A stretch of DNA of 64,000 nucleotides from Cycas panzhihuaensis (lineage: Eukaryota; Cycadophyta), in contig CM041465.1 of NCBI GenBank assembly GCA_023213395.1, positions 231,763,741 through 231,827,740 of the forward strand. Direction: 5' to 3'. Below are positions 32,979 to 42,475 of the stretch, in pieces. Made by a program: the position numbers and the translations under genes. Numbering within the stretch: the stretch's first letter is position 1; every line of letters starts with the position of its first letter. The notes beneath the pieces were generated by a model. It searched no databases. It worked only from the letters and a program-made list of their open reading frames with translations, and was not told where the DNA came from.

Positions 32979-33534
32979 TGTTAAACCTTATGTTTACATG
33001 TTAAGATTATGTACTTTATTTTTCATGTAATATTTGTACTTTTGTACTTTAGGGGTGACTTATCACTTAAGTGATAAAGTGCACACCCACATTCTTTCTA
33101 GTGACACAACGTTGTCACTAAAGGGTCAAATGAACCCCCATGCACTTTTGCTCACTTGAGAGCCCCAAAAGGACACATGTCCTACATGCAAGGCATGTAC
33201 CTTGGATGTTTGACACTTGTCAAACATCCAATGCCTTAGGTCTCTCATTTCACTCTATATAATGAGACCTCTCCTTATTGTTCTTATATAGAGTTGGATT
33301 TGTATTGTTATGCTATCAGTTTGCTAATCAAAGTGTTTATTCATTTAGAGGTTGGACCAATTCCAACCCCACACATTTGGTATCATTTTCTTGCTCCTTC
33401 TTTTTCATGCTTTGTCTTGCTTATGTTTTTTATCTTAAGAGTATCATACTTGTTAGTATTTGTTGCTTTCTAGAACTAGAGTGAACCTAGCTTCTAGATC
33501 TTGGGATTGTGAGGCCATTAGGCCCCTTTTCACA
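32979..33534 (+). repeat. 3' LTR of Copia G
   Basis: Nearly identical to 25471-26023, with a few substitutions, a short indel and the same palindrome and TATATAA (33256-33262). Ends CACA, then target duplicate ACAAC. Confidence 0.9.
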
Positions 33535-34193
33535 ACAACAACAACTCCCACATAGACCAAATCAAGGTGGATTTCGAGGAGGTTGTCATGGCAATTAAAG
33601 GGGGGGCATTCTGTGGTGACAATTAAGGCCAAATTGCTTAGCATGATGAAAGTGAGAAATTGTTTTGTGCAAATGGTGATTATAAAAATGACAACACTTG
33701 GGTTGTTGATTCTAGAGCATCTCATCATATGATAAGAGATGCAGATTTGATGATTGATACACGTGAGAGCAAGGGAGAAACGATGACCTTTGAAAATAAT
33801 GTCATTGTTGAAATTTCTGGTGTTGGTAAAGTCACTCCTCTTAATGAACAAAACCTTTCTCAAACATTCCCTAATAGTAACGTGTTTCTAGTACTTGGCA
33901 TGTCTAGAAATCTACTATCTACTAGTCAATTGGGAAAACAATAAATGTGTCTTATTCAAAAACAAGAACTATGTCTTTAGAGATATAAAAAACCAAGTGG
34001 TTGTAGTTGGCCATGAAGACAATGGCCTCTATAAATTAGATACAACTCTTTGGCAACACTCACGCATTAGTTTCACAATTTATCAACAAAGATCAATTAT
34101 GGCATGAGAGACTAAGTCATCTAAACCTAGATAGTATTGAATTGATGTTAAAACAAAATATGGTGTATGGTTTACTCAAGATTTCAATGGGTA
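33535..34193 (+). pseudogene. Copia protease region (element H), part 2
   Basis: Resumes Copia H after G: a Gln/Gly-rich tail, then NTWVVDSRASHHMIRDADLM, protease motif Asp-Ser-Arg-Ala as in G and D, then MTFENNVIVEISGVGKVTPL and LGMSRNLLSTSQLGKQ. The pre-integrase segment LWHERLSHLNLDSIELML follows, then the break at 34194 where Gypsy C is inserted. Confidence 0.82.
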
Positions 34194-35064
34194 TGTTGAC
34201 TTTGGTTTCCCACTGAACTTATGGGATAGTACACTTGTCAAGGGATCACTAATAGTCTAGTCTAGGATATAGTCAATATGCTTCATACACCAAATTATCA
34301 CAGATTTATTCACAATTCCATATGATGTCATTACAGATTACACACAATAGTATACTAATCAGCAATTATCCATCATACAAGCATCATAGTACATATAGAA
34401 CACCAATTTCCACGTGACTCTTTTCTTTATTAAGCAATAAGTCCTATACAACAAGTGGTAGAATGTATTCCCTATACATTCCAACCATATACACTGAATT
34501 TTGTCACATACATTCCCAAAGGGTATGCATCATAGAATGCATCTGTTGTAACTCTACTTCGTACCACTGGATATTCATATTGGTTACCGTACCACCATGT
34601 GCATTGAATGTTTAGCTCTCACCGCCGGAATGGTCCTTGCAAGTTTCCTTAAATGTTCCTCTTCGATGCCTTTTGTTGAAGGGTTATGACTCCCTGTCAT
34701 AGTTGTACCCTTTCAGCCTTGATGTGACCTTTCATTAATGCACTTGATTAATCACCTTTAACTAATGTTTTTGCATCTGTATGTTCGAGCGTACGTCCCT
34801 TAGTGTTGATGTCATCATTCTTTGGTATCCTTTGGTCCAATTCTGACATGCATACCTTTGTTGTTCACTAGCATACCACAGATGGTACATATCTTGTGTT
34901 GCATACTTGTTGTGGTACGCACCTGTCATACATACCCAGAATGTTGACTTTTCCATCCTTTCTCGTCATACGTACCTCCGTACGGTCCATACCTACACCC
35001 CAATGATCAACATAGCCTGCATCTGGTTTCCACATAGCCCCTTGTGCCAAAATATATCCCAACA
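34194..35064 (-). repeat. 3' LTR of Gypsy C
   Basis: Starts TGTTGACTTTGG and ends TATCCCAACA on the plus strand. Rich in GTACG motifs. Aligns across its full length with 50145-51015. Open frames crossing it are not conserved genes. Confidence 0.9.
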
Positions 35065-35189
35065 ACTATCCCAAGTTAACATGATTGGGTTGAGCATCCT
35101 TGCTCATCAAAAAAATTCAAAATTTTGGTGTATCCTTCCCCCTCTCTGCTTTAAGGCTGCTCCTACCACCTCTGCCCTGCTGCTGGGTC

Positions 35190-36260
35190 TTATGCAGCCA
35201 AGATTTCCTCATTAATTTGAGTGAGGGTTGCTATTATGGCATCCTTTTCTTTGATCTTCTCTTGAAGGGCAGTTATTTTTGCTTTATACCCTTCTTCCAT
35301 GTCCTTAATCAATTGAATTATTTGACAAGATTTATCCTTTGTTTGGGGTGCTGTTGATGTTTCTCCTATCTCCATTATAGGAGGAAATTCTGCCCATTCT
35401 TCAAGGGAAGGTTCTACTTCCTCTTCCTCCTCGGGTTCTTCCTCATCTCTTCTCCTCTTGCTGCTTTTCTGAATTGTCTGCTTGGCACAGTGTGGGATAT
35501 GTGTCCCTGGGGTTTGTTGTAAACACTTGAGGATTTTTGTCATTTCTTTTTGTATTTTTTTCTTGATTTCCTTATCCTGAGTGGTCTCTGGAAATTCATT
35601 CACCCATTGCTTTATAAGTGGTTCATTCGGAGGGATGGCTGATTTTGAAAGTTGTATACCTAGACACTGGTAAAATAAAACAGCTAATAATGGAGGGATG
35701 ACGGAATGGATGTGTCATCACTTCCTGTATTTGTTGTGTCATGTTCACTGCCAGAAATTCAAACCAATTAAGTTTCTTCCCATCTCGAATCTTTGGGAGT
35801 ATTGGCCTCATTCCCCCTGGAATGTATGTATATTTCCTTTTTGATAGAAATCTTGTGTTTATAACCTTGGCTACCCATTGTAATCTAACATCCTTTATGT
35901 TTGCTACCCGAATTCCTCCAGACGTAAGTTGAGTATTCTCCTAGCAAAATTTTTTCATCCAGGTTTTGCGGTCCACTTTCGATCTCTTAGTGGCTGTGGG
36001 AACTTCTCCCTCCTTCGGAAGCCCTGTTAGCAGGTGAATTATATCTGCATCCAACTTGACTTTCTTCAAATCCTTTTTTAGCTCCAACAAAATTCTTTTC
36101 ATGAGCTCCTGATCCCAATAAAGAGGGTTACAATATATATACTCCTCCCATCCTGCTTGTTTGACCTTAGCCCTGAATTGGGAAGGCAACCCTTCTAATT
36201 CCTTCTTAATCTTGGGCAAGAAGGTTTCTTGGCACCCTACTCTCCTCATCATCACCAGGC
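35190..36260 (-). pseudogene. Extra 3' ORF of Gypsy C
   Basis: Read on the minus strand from 36255: FLPKIKKELEGLPSQFRAKV, KQAGWEEYIYCNPLYWDQEL, IIHLLTGLPKEGEVPTATKR; then GGIRVANIKDVRLQWVAKVI-like sequence, MRPILPKIRDGKKLNWFEFL; then an acidic patch and a C-terminal coiled coil, GYKAKITALQEKIKEKDAII. Broken by a few stops, but each segment aligns with the ORF in B, and the TGLPKEG segment also with A. No known catalytic motif; no membrane anchor seen. Confidence 0.7.
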
Positions 36261-36479
36261 TATGGAATTTCCAGAGGTAGAACTGATATGATCAAGGAAT
36301 GCAATACGAACCCTACGTGCATACCTTTTTGCAACGGTTGATTGTATTCGAGAATGATCTTTAGAATCAGTGCTGAATCTTTGCTCCTTTCCTCTCCTAA
36401 ATCATGAAGATTCCACTCGGCTGCTTGTTGCTGTGAATTTGGATCGAATTACCCTCGTTTTTCCCTTGCGTATTGTGCG

Positions 36480-36745
36480 GGAATGCTTACAGGTACGCAT
36501 TATAAACATGTCTTATTCGGCCTATTACTCTGTGTACTCGATAGCATACTTTTTAGGTACGTATAGTGTAATTTGGTTCACTTACTCATCTTTTCACTAT
36601 GCGTATCTGGTAACATACGTTTTTGGTACGTATAGTGTATTTTGGTTTACTTACTTTTTTTTTTTCCATTGTGTGTACCTGGTAACATATTTTTTTGGTA
36701 CATATAGTGTATTTTACTGGTACGTATATAAAAAAAAAATGATTT
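36480..36745. repeat. ~70-bp tandem repeat with GGTACGTATAGTGTA
   Basis: GGTAC(G/A)TATAGTGTA recurs at 36556, 36625 and 36697, with a further GGTACGTATA at 36719. Each unit also has GTAACATA and a T-run. It lies between the 3' ORF and integrase of Gypsy C. Confidence 0.7.
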
Positions 36746-36749
36746 TTTT

Positions 36750-37010
36750 GACAGAATTTTCTTCATTCTAGTTTTTCTTGACATGCTCTATCTTTTTCTC
36801 TCATGATTTGCCATATTGCTTATTTATATGATATGAGTTATAGTTATTTTTTCTTGTTTTTTTATTTTTATTTTTTTGTATTTTTATGTTTACATACCGA
36901 ACTCGATCACATTCCGATATCAAGGCGATCTGATTCACCTCAACTTCACGCAATACATTATGATACACCTAGCTAATTCGACTAGTGACTACTTCATCCT
37001 AGCTGACGTA
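36750..37010. other. Spacer (Gypsy C), no gene
   Basis: T-rich sequence between the repeat and the integrase tail. Nothing recognisable. Confidence 0.4.
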
Positions 37011-38116
37011 TGGTTTCAATCGGCTACCATTCACTCAAGTTGGTAGCACTAGTCCGTCGATTTCTCGAAGTTGTACTAACCCATTTTCAAAGATCTGTTC
37101 TGTGATATGGGGTCCTAGCCATCGCATTTTGAGTTTCTCGGGGTGTGTTTTGAATTTGTTGTTGTAAAGGAGAACTTGGTCACCCTCTTTGAACTGTGGC
37201 TTGCGTAGGTGTCAATCGTGCCATGCATTTTGTCATCGCTTTTCTATGCTTTGTAACCATTTGGCCATATACCTTTTTTCTTCAAGTCTCACTAACTCTT
37301 CTAATCTCCATTGTAAGGAGTGGAAGTCGTCTAATCGACACTGCATAGCGATTCTTAGATTTGGTATCTCAAACTCCGTCGAAAGAATGGCCTCCGTTCC
37401 ATAAACCCACTGAAATGGTGTTTGCCATGTCGATCTTTTATATGTCGTTCTAAAGGCCCATAGTACTGATGGTAGTTTTTCAGCCCAGTCTGACCTTCCT
37501 ACGTCGCAAATCTTTCATAGGCAATTCTCAATAATCTTATTCAAGCTTTCACTTTCCCGTTAGCCCTTGGGTAATACGTGGATTTTCGATGACTGATCAT
37601 GAAGGTTGATGTTAATATCTTTATGGTCTGATTGAGAAAATGGACCCCTTGATCGCTTACGATTTCGAATGGGCATCCAACTTGTGTAATGATTACTTCG
37701 TATAAAATCGTGTCGTGCTTTCCGAATCTGCTTTTCTTAATGCTCGAGCTTCCACACATTTTGTCATGTAATCGATTGCCACTAGAATAAATCGAGCTTG
37801 AGATCGTCGGGCGGCCAGCTTATTTCTCAATTGGTGCCAAGGGTAGGATTGGGTGGAGAGGTTGGAAATCCTGTCGATTAGGTTTCCCAACCCTTTAACA
37901 ATAATCGCATGCCTAAATCCATTTCCTCACATCTTCAAACATTGATGACCACCAGAATCCTGACATTAAGATTTTTCTCCAAGTTGCCAATTTCCCCATG
38001 TGTCCTCCTGCTACGCTTTCATGTGCTTGGGCCATAATTTGATTAACTTTGTGTGGTCTTATGCATCGATGTAGTACTTCATCCGGTTCCAACTTGTATA
38101 ATTCCCCCTTAATCAA
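37011..38116 (-). pseudogene. Integrase of Gypsy C
   Basis: Minus strand. Zinc-binding domain: ELYKLEPDEVLHRCIRPHKV, AHESVAGGHMGKLATWRKIL. Core: ARFILVAIDYMTKCVEARAL, EIVSDQGVHFLNQTIKILTS (second Asp), then PRANGKVKA, where A2 has PRANGQVES: the catalytic Glu is Lys. C-terminus: LRKPQFKEGDQVLLYNNKFK and MRWLGPHITEQIFENGLVQL (GPY-type module). Broken by frameshifts and stops. Confidence 0.82.
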
Positions 38117-38800
38117 TTGATATGGTTATGCTTTTCTCACAAAATTTCATCGTTCTGTTCGATCCAATTCGGGCAGTACTTCCCCTGTTGTTAAGTATTC
38201 TGGCATTCCATCATACCAATCTGTTGGCACTGCTTCTACTCTGAATAATGCTATGTCGGGAAAGTCGTCTGGCACCCCTGTAGGTTTTTCTCCATTTGCA
38301 ATTCTTGATAATTGATCTGGTATAATGTGAGCTTTTTCCGGCTTCACAATGATTTTAAATAAAAATTTTTGAAATAACATTAGCCACCTGCTTATCCGTC
38401 CCCTTATTATTGGTTTATTCACTAAGTACATTAGTACTTGGTGGTCGACAAAAAATAGGAATGGGTTTGACAACAGATAATGTCGGAATTTTTACAATGC
38501 ATACACCATTCCAAGTGCTTCTCTTTCTGTTGTGGTGTAATTTTGTTCCACCTTTGTAAGTTTTCTACTTGCAAAATATATCGGATGGTCCATTTTATCA
38601 TCACTTGGTTGTGCTAAAACGCATCCAATGGTATACTGTGAGGCATCGATGTGTACATGGAAGCTTTTTTTCTAATCGGGCAATCGTAGTATGGGTGCTA
38701 AGATTATGGCCTTTTTTAGTGCCTCGAATGCCTGTTGTTGCTCTTCACTCCATTCCCATTCAACATCTTTCTTCAATAGTTCTTCGAGGGGTCCTGATAT
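38117..38800 (-). pseudogene. RNase H of Gypsy C
   Basis: Minus strand. FLFFVDHQVLMYLVNKPIIR carries a catalytic acidic residue, followed by ISRWLMLFQKFLFKIIVKPE and HIIPDQLSRIANGEKPTGVP. Upstream, around 38500-38680, the frame shows the ASRKL..VEQNYTTTEREALG-type region in pieces. A damaged domain. Confidence 0.75.
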
Positions 38801-38879
38801 GCATGCGTACCCCTGAATGAATTTTCTCTAATACTCAGTTAACCCCAAGAATCCTTTCAATTGTTTTCTCGTGAATGGC

Positions 38880-39507
38880 ACAGAAAAATGTAGAGTTGTA
38901 AATACCTCGGCCGGGTCTATTAACAATCCTTTTTTACTCACTATATGGCCAACAAGTTTTCAAATGGTACCAGAAAGGTACACTTCTCTGGGTTCAAACA
39001 TAACTTATTTTCACAACATGTTTGCAACATTTCTCTAAGGTTCTCCATATGATTTTTTATAAATTTGTAAAATGTCCAATCATCCAAAACTACTGCCACC
39101 TTTTCGCCAATCATTTTGCGTAATATGTTAATTACTGTCCTCTGAAATGTGGTTGGGGCATTTGTAAGACCAGAAGGCATCACCTTGTATGCATATGTTC
39201 CCCATTCCGTTACAGACGTCGTTTTCGCTTGATTCTCAGGGGAGATTTACACTTGATTATACCTACTAAACCCATTGGTGAAGGAATATATTTCATTTTC
39301 TCCCATGACTTCCAAAATATCCTCTATAAAAGGTAATGGGAAGGGATCCTTTTTAGTTACTTTGTTCAGTTGCCTGTAATCCACACAGACACGCATTTTT
39401 CTATTCTTTTTTGGAACTACTACTATGGGGCTCACCCAATCGCTATAGTCAATTTCATAAAAGAGCTTAGTTGGTGAAGAAATCAATTATCAACCTTTCC
39501 TCCTTGA
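38880..39507 (-). pseudogene. Reverse transcriptase of Gypsy C (N-terminus missing)
   Basis: Minus strand. YSDWVSPIVVVPKKNRKMRV, CVDYRQLNKVTKKDPFPLPF, YSFTNGFSRYNQV, MPSGLTNAPTTFQRTVINIL, then VAVVLDDWTFYK, where Tyr of YxDD is Val. CFNPEKCTFLV-type sequence follows. The fingers segment equivalent to RQRPYRMNP in A2 is missing just before the solo LTR. Confidence 0.85.
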
Positions 39508-39512
39508 GATCC

Positions 39513-40472
39513 TGGGAGTTAGTGTAGAAAGCTCAATAACATCAAAACAACAATGAGCCCATGAAAGGAAAATTCTACACCAAATCATTTATTCTTGACA
39601 TTGATCCAAAAGTATGAGGAGTAATACTTTTATTAAACCATGAAAATCTCCATTTAATGGTGGAGAAATCAACTAGCAAAAGAATGGTAAAATTACAAGA
39701 AATAAATATTACAATTATACCATAAGGGGGACTCAAACCCTCCAAATGCTTCTCCAAGGATGCTTCCCAAGTCAAGTCTCCAAGAACCACCTCTCCAACC
39801 TGTAGAAGGGCTCAATTTATAGAAAGAAACCCGAATTGCATGTTTAACAAGTGGCAATCATGCAAGTGTAACCACTAACCACCAGAACGCATGTTGTCCA
39901 AGTGGCCTTTATACAATTCTTAAAAAGTTGCGACAGATCTTAACGATTCTCAATTTGGCTCAAATTTGGTACACGATAGAACGCATGTCCCTCATCTTCC
40001 TCAAATTTTTAGCTCACTTGGATGTCATTTGATGTCATTTTTACTCATTTAATAATAATATGTATTTGTTGTTTTTCTGTTGTCCAAGTGGCCTTCATGC
40101 AATTCTTAAAAGTTGCGGCTTGTAACTGACCTTAACGGACTCCAATTCAGCTCAAATTTGGTACACGTATAGAGCATGTCTCCTCCGCTTCCTCAAAATT
40201 TTAGCTCATTTGGATGTCATTTGATTTCTATTCATATAATGATAATATATATTTTCTGTTTTTTTCTGCTAGCTGTGGGATTAATGTTTATGCAAAGACA
40301 AGGCTTGAACTCTAATCAAATGATATTTTCTGAACCCCACCTTTTGTACACATCTAGTGGGATGTGTCTTCTCCCTTTACACAAAATTTCATAGAATTTT
40401 GATACCATTTGGCCATATCTCTTTTAGTTATGCCAATGCCTAGCATTTTCCGCATCCTGTAAACATATGGTA
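39513..40472. mobile_element. Probable solo LTR inserted in Gypsy C
   Basis: A 960-bp block with no Gypsy C homology, starting TGGGAGTTAG and ending ATATGGTA, flanked by GATCC on both sides (39508-39512; 40473-40477). The end TA would be a decayed CA. It contains two copies of a ~155-bp segment (39890-40045 and 40078-40232, sharing GTTGTCCAAGTGGCCTT). No internal genes. Its parent family is not identified. Confidence 0.55.
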
Positions 40473-40479
40473 GATCCTC

Positions 40480-40890
40480 CTAGATTAGGTTGTTATTATT
40501 CTCTATACTATTTTCTATACTATTGTTAATCCCCATATACTCAAAAGATTTTAAATTATTGTCAATGTCATCAGTTACATATTTAGAAAGCAAATTGCAT
40601 TTATAAGAAGAAGAATTGACTTCATAAGCATCTTGCAACAAATAATCTATGAATTTCATTCCATTTTCGTCGTCAGAAGGATTGTAGATCTCCCTAAAGT
40701 AGGTTGGTTCTGTCTCTTGGAAGTTGACCATCTTGGTTGGCTTTTCGGTTGTATGGTATAGGCTTCCCTCATCAAATGAGGATGTTGTCTTTTCACTTGC
40801 AATAGTCGTGCTTGAGCCATCATCTGGTATTACTTCAATAGAATGTTTTCCCAACATTGGAAGGACCACTTCATTCCCACCATCCGACAA
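40480..40890 (-). pseudogene. Protease-RT connector of Gypsy C
   Basis: Minus strand, 136 codons open. LSDGGNEVVLPMLGKHSIEV, IPDDGSSTTIASEKTTSSFD, then an acidic Asn/Ser-rich tail. Matches the connector of element B. Confidence 0.65.
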
Positions 40891-41380
40891 TGTAAAAGTT
40901 ACGTCTCTTCAGTTTTGGAGGCACAGGGTTTTGTACAACCATGGTCTTCTCAGCAAGGTTGGATAGGGTGTTGCACTGTTTTTCGTTTCTATAATCGTGG
41001 AATCAATTCTAACGGCAATCCCTACCACATCCACCTTAATGTTGGTGAGTTTCCCCATTGGTCTCACTAATAATTCATTTGCCAACTTCAATGAATAAGT
41101 AACTCCTTCCGGTTTTGGGCTTCCCAACTTTTGCCATGTCGAGGTTGGTAATACGTTTACAGCGGCTCCTCCATCGACAATTACCCTTGAAAGTTTTTCT
41201 CCTAACATAGTGATTGCTACCATTGGATCCATGTCGAAGGATGGCATTATCTTTTTTAAACTCTTAGTAGTTTCTTGTCGATGTAGTATCCTTGCTTTGA
41301 TCCAAACTATCACTTGGCATAAAGGAATCGTTAGCTGCAATTGTTTCACCAGATTTTCCATTAGCAACAACATTCACGGG
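40891..41380 (-). pseudogene. Aspartic protease of Gypsy C
   Basis: Minus strand. ENLVKQLQLTIPLCQVIVWI, then ITMLGEKLSRVIVDGGAAVN (active-site loop VDGGAAVN), VLPTSTWQKLGSPKPEGVTY, SLKLANELLVRPMGKLTNIK and RRPWLYKT. The best protease of the three Gypsy elements here and open through the catalytic half. Confidence 0.82.
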
Positions 41381-42119
41381 ATATCTTCTGCCAGAAACCC
41401 CTTAAACAGCTACTCCATTTACACCATTTGAGGTTGTGCTTTCTGTTCGTCTAGTATTTTCTCCTTTTGTCTGTTCTTCCTTACATATATGTGTTTTGTT
41501 TCCGGTTTACCCATTGATAGCATTGTCTCAGTCTAGGCTAACTCCTCTAATACTTGCTTTGCTTGTTTAAATCTGTTTATCTCCATTTGTGGGTTTGGGT
41601 ACCCTTCATCCATTCTCTCCTTCTATTTCTTTTGGAGTTTGACATTTTTACTACTCTCTGGGATGATAGTCATTAAATAGTTGCTTTTGCTTTTCCCTTA
41701 CAATCTTTTGTTCTGTGCTCACTTGGCCCACAATTGTTGCATACGAATAGTTTATGTTCATATTCCTGTTTAGTTGGGTAGTTTGATTTTCAATGCCCGA
41801 ATTGTAAACATATCAAACATCTCACCATTGGTTGTTTTTTCTTTGAGGATTCCAGTGTACTCCTCGTTGTATATATATTTCAAGGTGGGTTGCCCCCTCT
41901 TCCCCTACCTTATCCTCTGTAAGCTCTTCCTCTAGGGTTATAAAAATAATCTTTGGTAGTGTGACTATCCATGTCACGTATATGACACCATTTATCTTTT
42001 TAGTGCATTGCACTATTTTTTGGATTGATTTCGCACTCCTTAATTGTATGTGAATTTTCCTCGCAAATATGAAACCATTTCTCAATTTTAAATTCTCGGT
42101 CCTTTCTCTTCTTTACTTC
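41381..42119 (-). pseudogene. Nucleocapsid region of Gypsy C
   Basis: Minus strand. One knuckle reads WFHICEENSHTIKEC (first Cys changed to Phe; otherwise CX2CX4HX4C). A second near 41690-41740 reads CNNCGPSEHRTKDC, a perfect CX2CX4HX4C. Frameshifts between them. Upstream it is interrupted at 42120 by the miniature element and element E. Confidence 0.72.
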
Positions 42120-42124
42120 TTCCT

Positions 42125-42434
42125 TGTAACGAACCGTTACACTAAAACCTCGAGGTGTTAGTGAAGAGGGCCCCCCACCAAGTAGACCATTACCTCCCCC
42201 CCGGTTCAAACGGGCTAGCCTCGCCTAGCCCCGCTTTCACCCAGCTCATGCGCCCCCACAGCCCCGGCCACGACGTTTGCTTGATCGGCGACGTTTGGCG
42301 CGTCACCCCACCGCCCCCATAAGCGGTGTTGCCCCCATGGGATTTGAACCCGGGTCTTGGCTCTAATACCACTTGTAACAAACTGTTACACCAAAACCCC
42401 GAGGTGTTAGTGAAGATCGCCCAGGTGTGTAACA
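42125..42434 (-). mobile_element. Miniature terminal-repeat retroelement (TRIM/SMART-like, ~310 bp)
   Basis: Terminal repeats at 42125-42189 (65 bp) and 42374-42434 (61 bp) share TGTAAC(G/A)AAC(C/T)GTTACAC and the ..GAGGTGTTAGTGAAGA segment. On the minus strand, the right repeat is followed after 2 nt by TGGTATTAGAGCC (42359-42371), an initiator-Met tRNA primer site with one change, and the left repeat is preceded by a G-run polypurine tract (42190-42203). GC-rich and non-coding. CGGGTTCAAATCCCA inside resembles a Pol III B box. Confidence 0.7.
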
Positions 42435-42475
42435 TTACCTCCCCCACAAGGTGTCGACATCCCGGCGACCCACTC
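42435..42475 (-). repeat. Extra internal segment of the miniature element
   Basis: TTACCTCCCCCACAAGG beyond the right terminal repeat resembles the polypurine side found beside the left repeat. This suggests that a partial second unit (tandem dimer) lies between the miniature element and the LTR of element E. Confidence 0.45.

Larger units (their letters stand above)
25471..33534 (+). mobile_element. Ty1/Copia element G, nearly complete (8.06 kb)
   Basis: LTRs at 25471-26023 and 32979-33534 are nearly identical, flanked by a 5-bp duplication ACAAC (25466-25470; 33535-33539). Primer site TTTGGTATCAGAGC, 2.2-kb leader, gag, protease, integrase, RT and RNase H are all present on the plus strand. 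Damage is light: TGA 28526 in gag, a frameshift near 29090, TGA 30220 in integrase, and a 623-bp internal duplication in RT/RNase H. Inserted in gag of Copia H. Confidence 0.92.

Noticed and set aside
34762-35215. Open frames in the Gypsy C LTR
   Set aside because: Not conserved in the second LTR copy (50145-51015) and they lie in regulatory DNA.
42335-42362. tRNA gene
   Set aside because: Only a T-arm/B-box-like stretch (CGGGTTCAAATCCC on the minus strand); no acceptor stem or anticodon arm can be formed around it.
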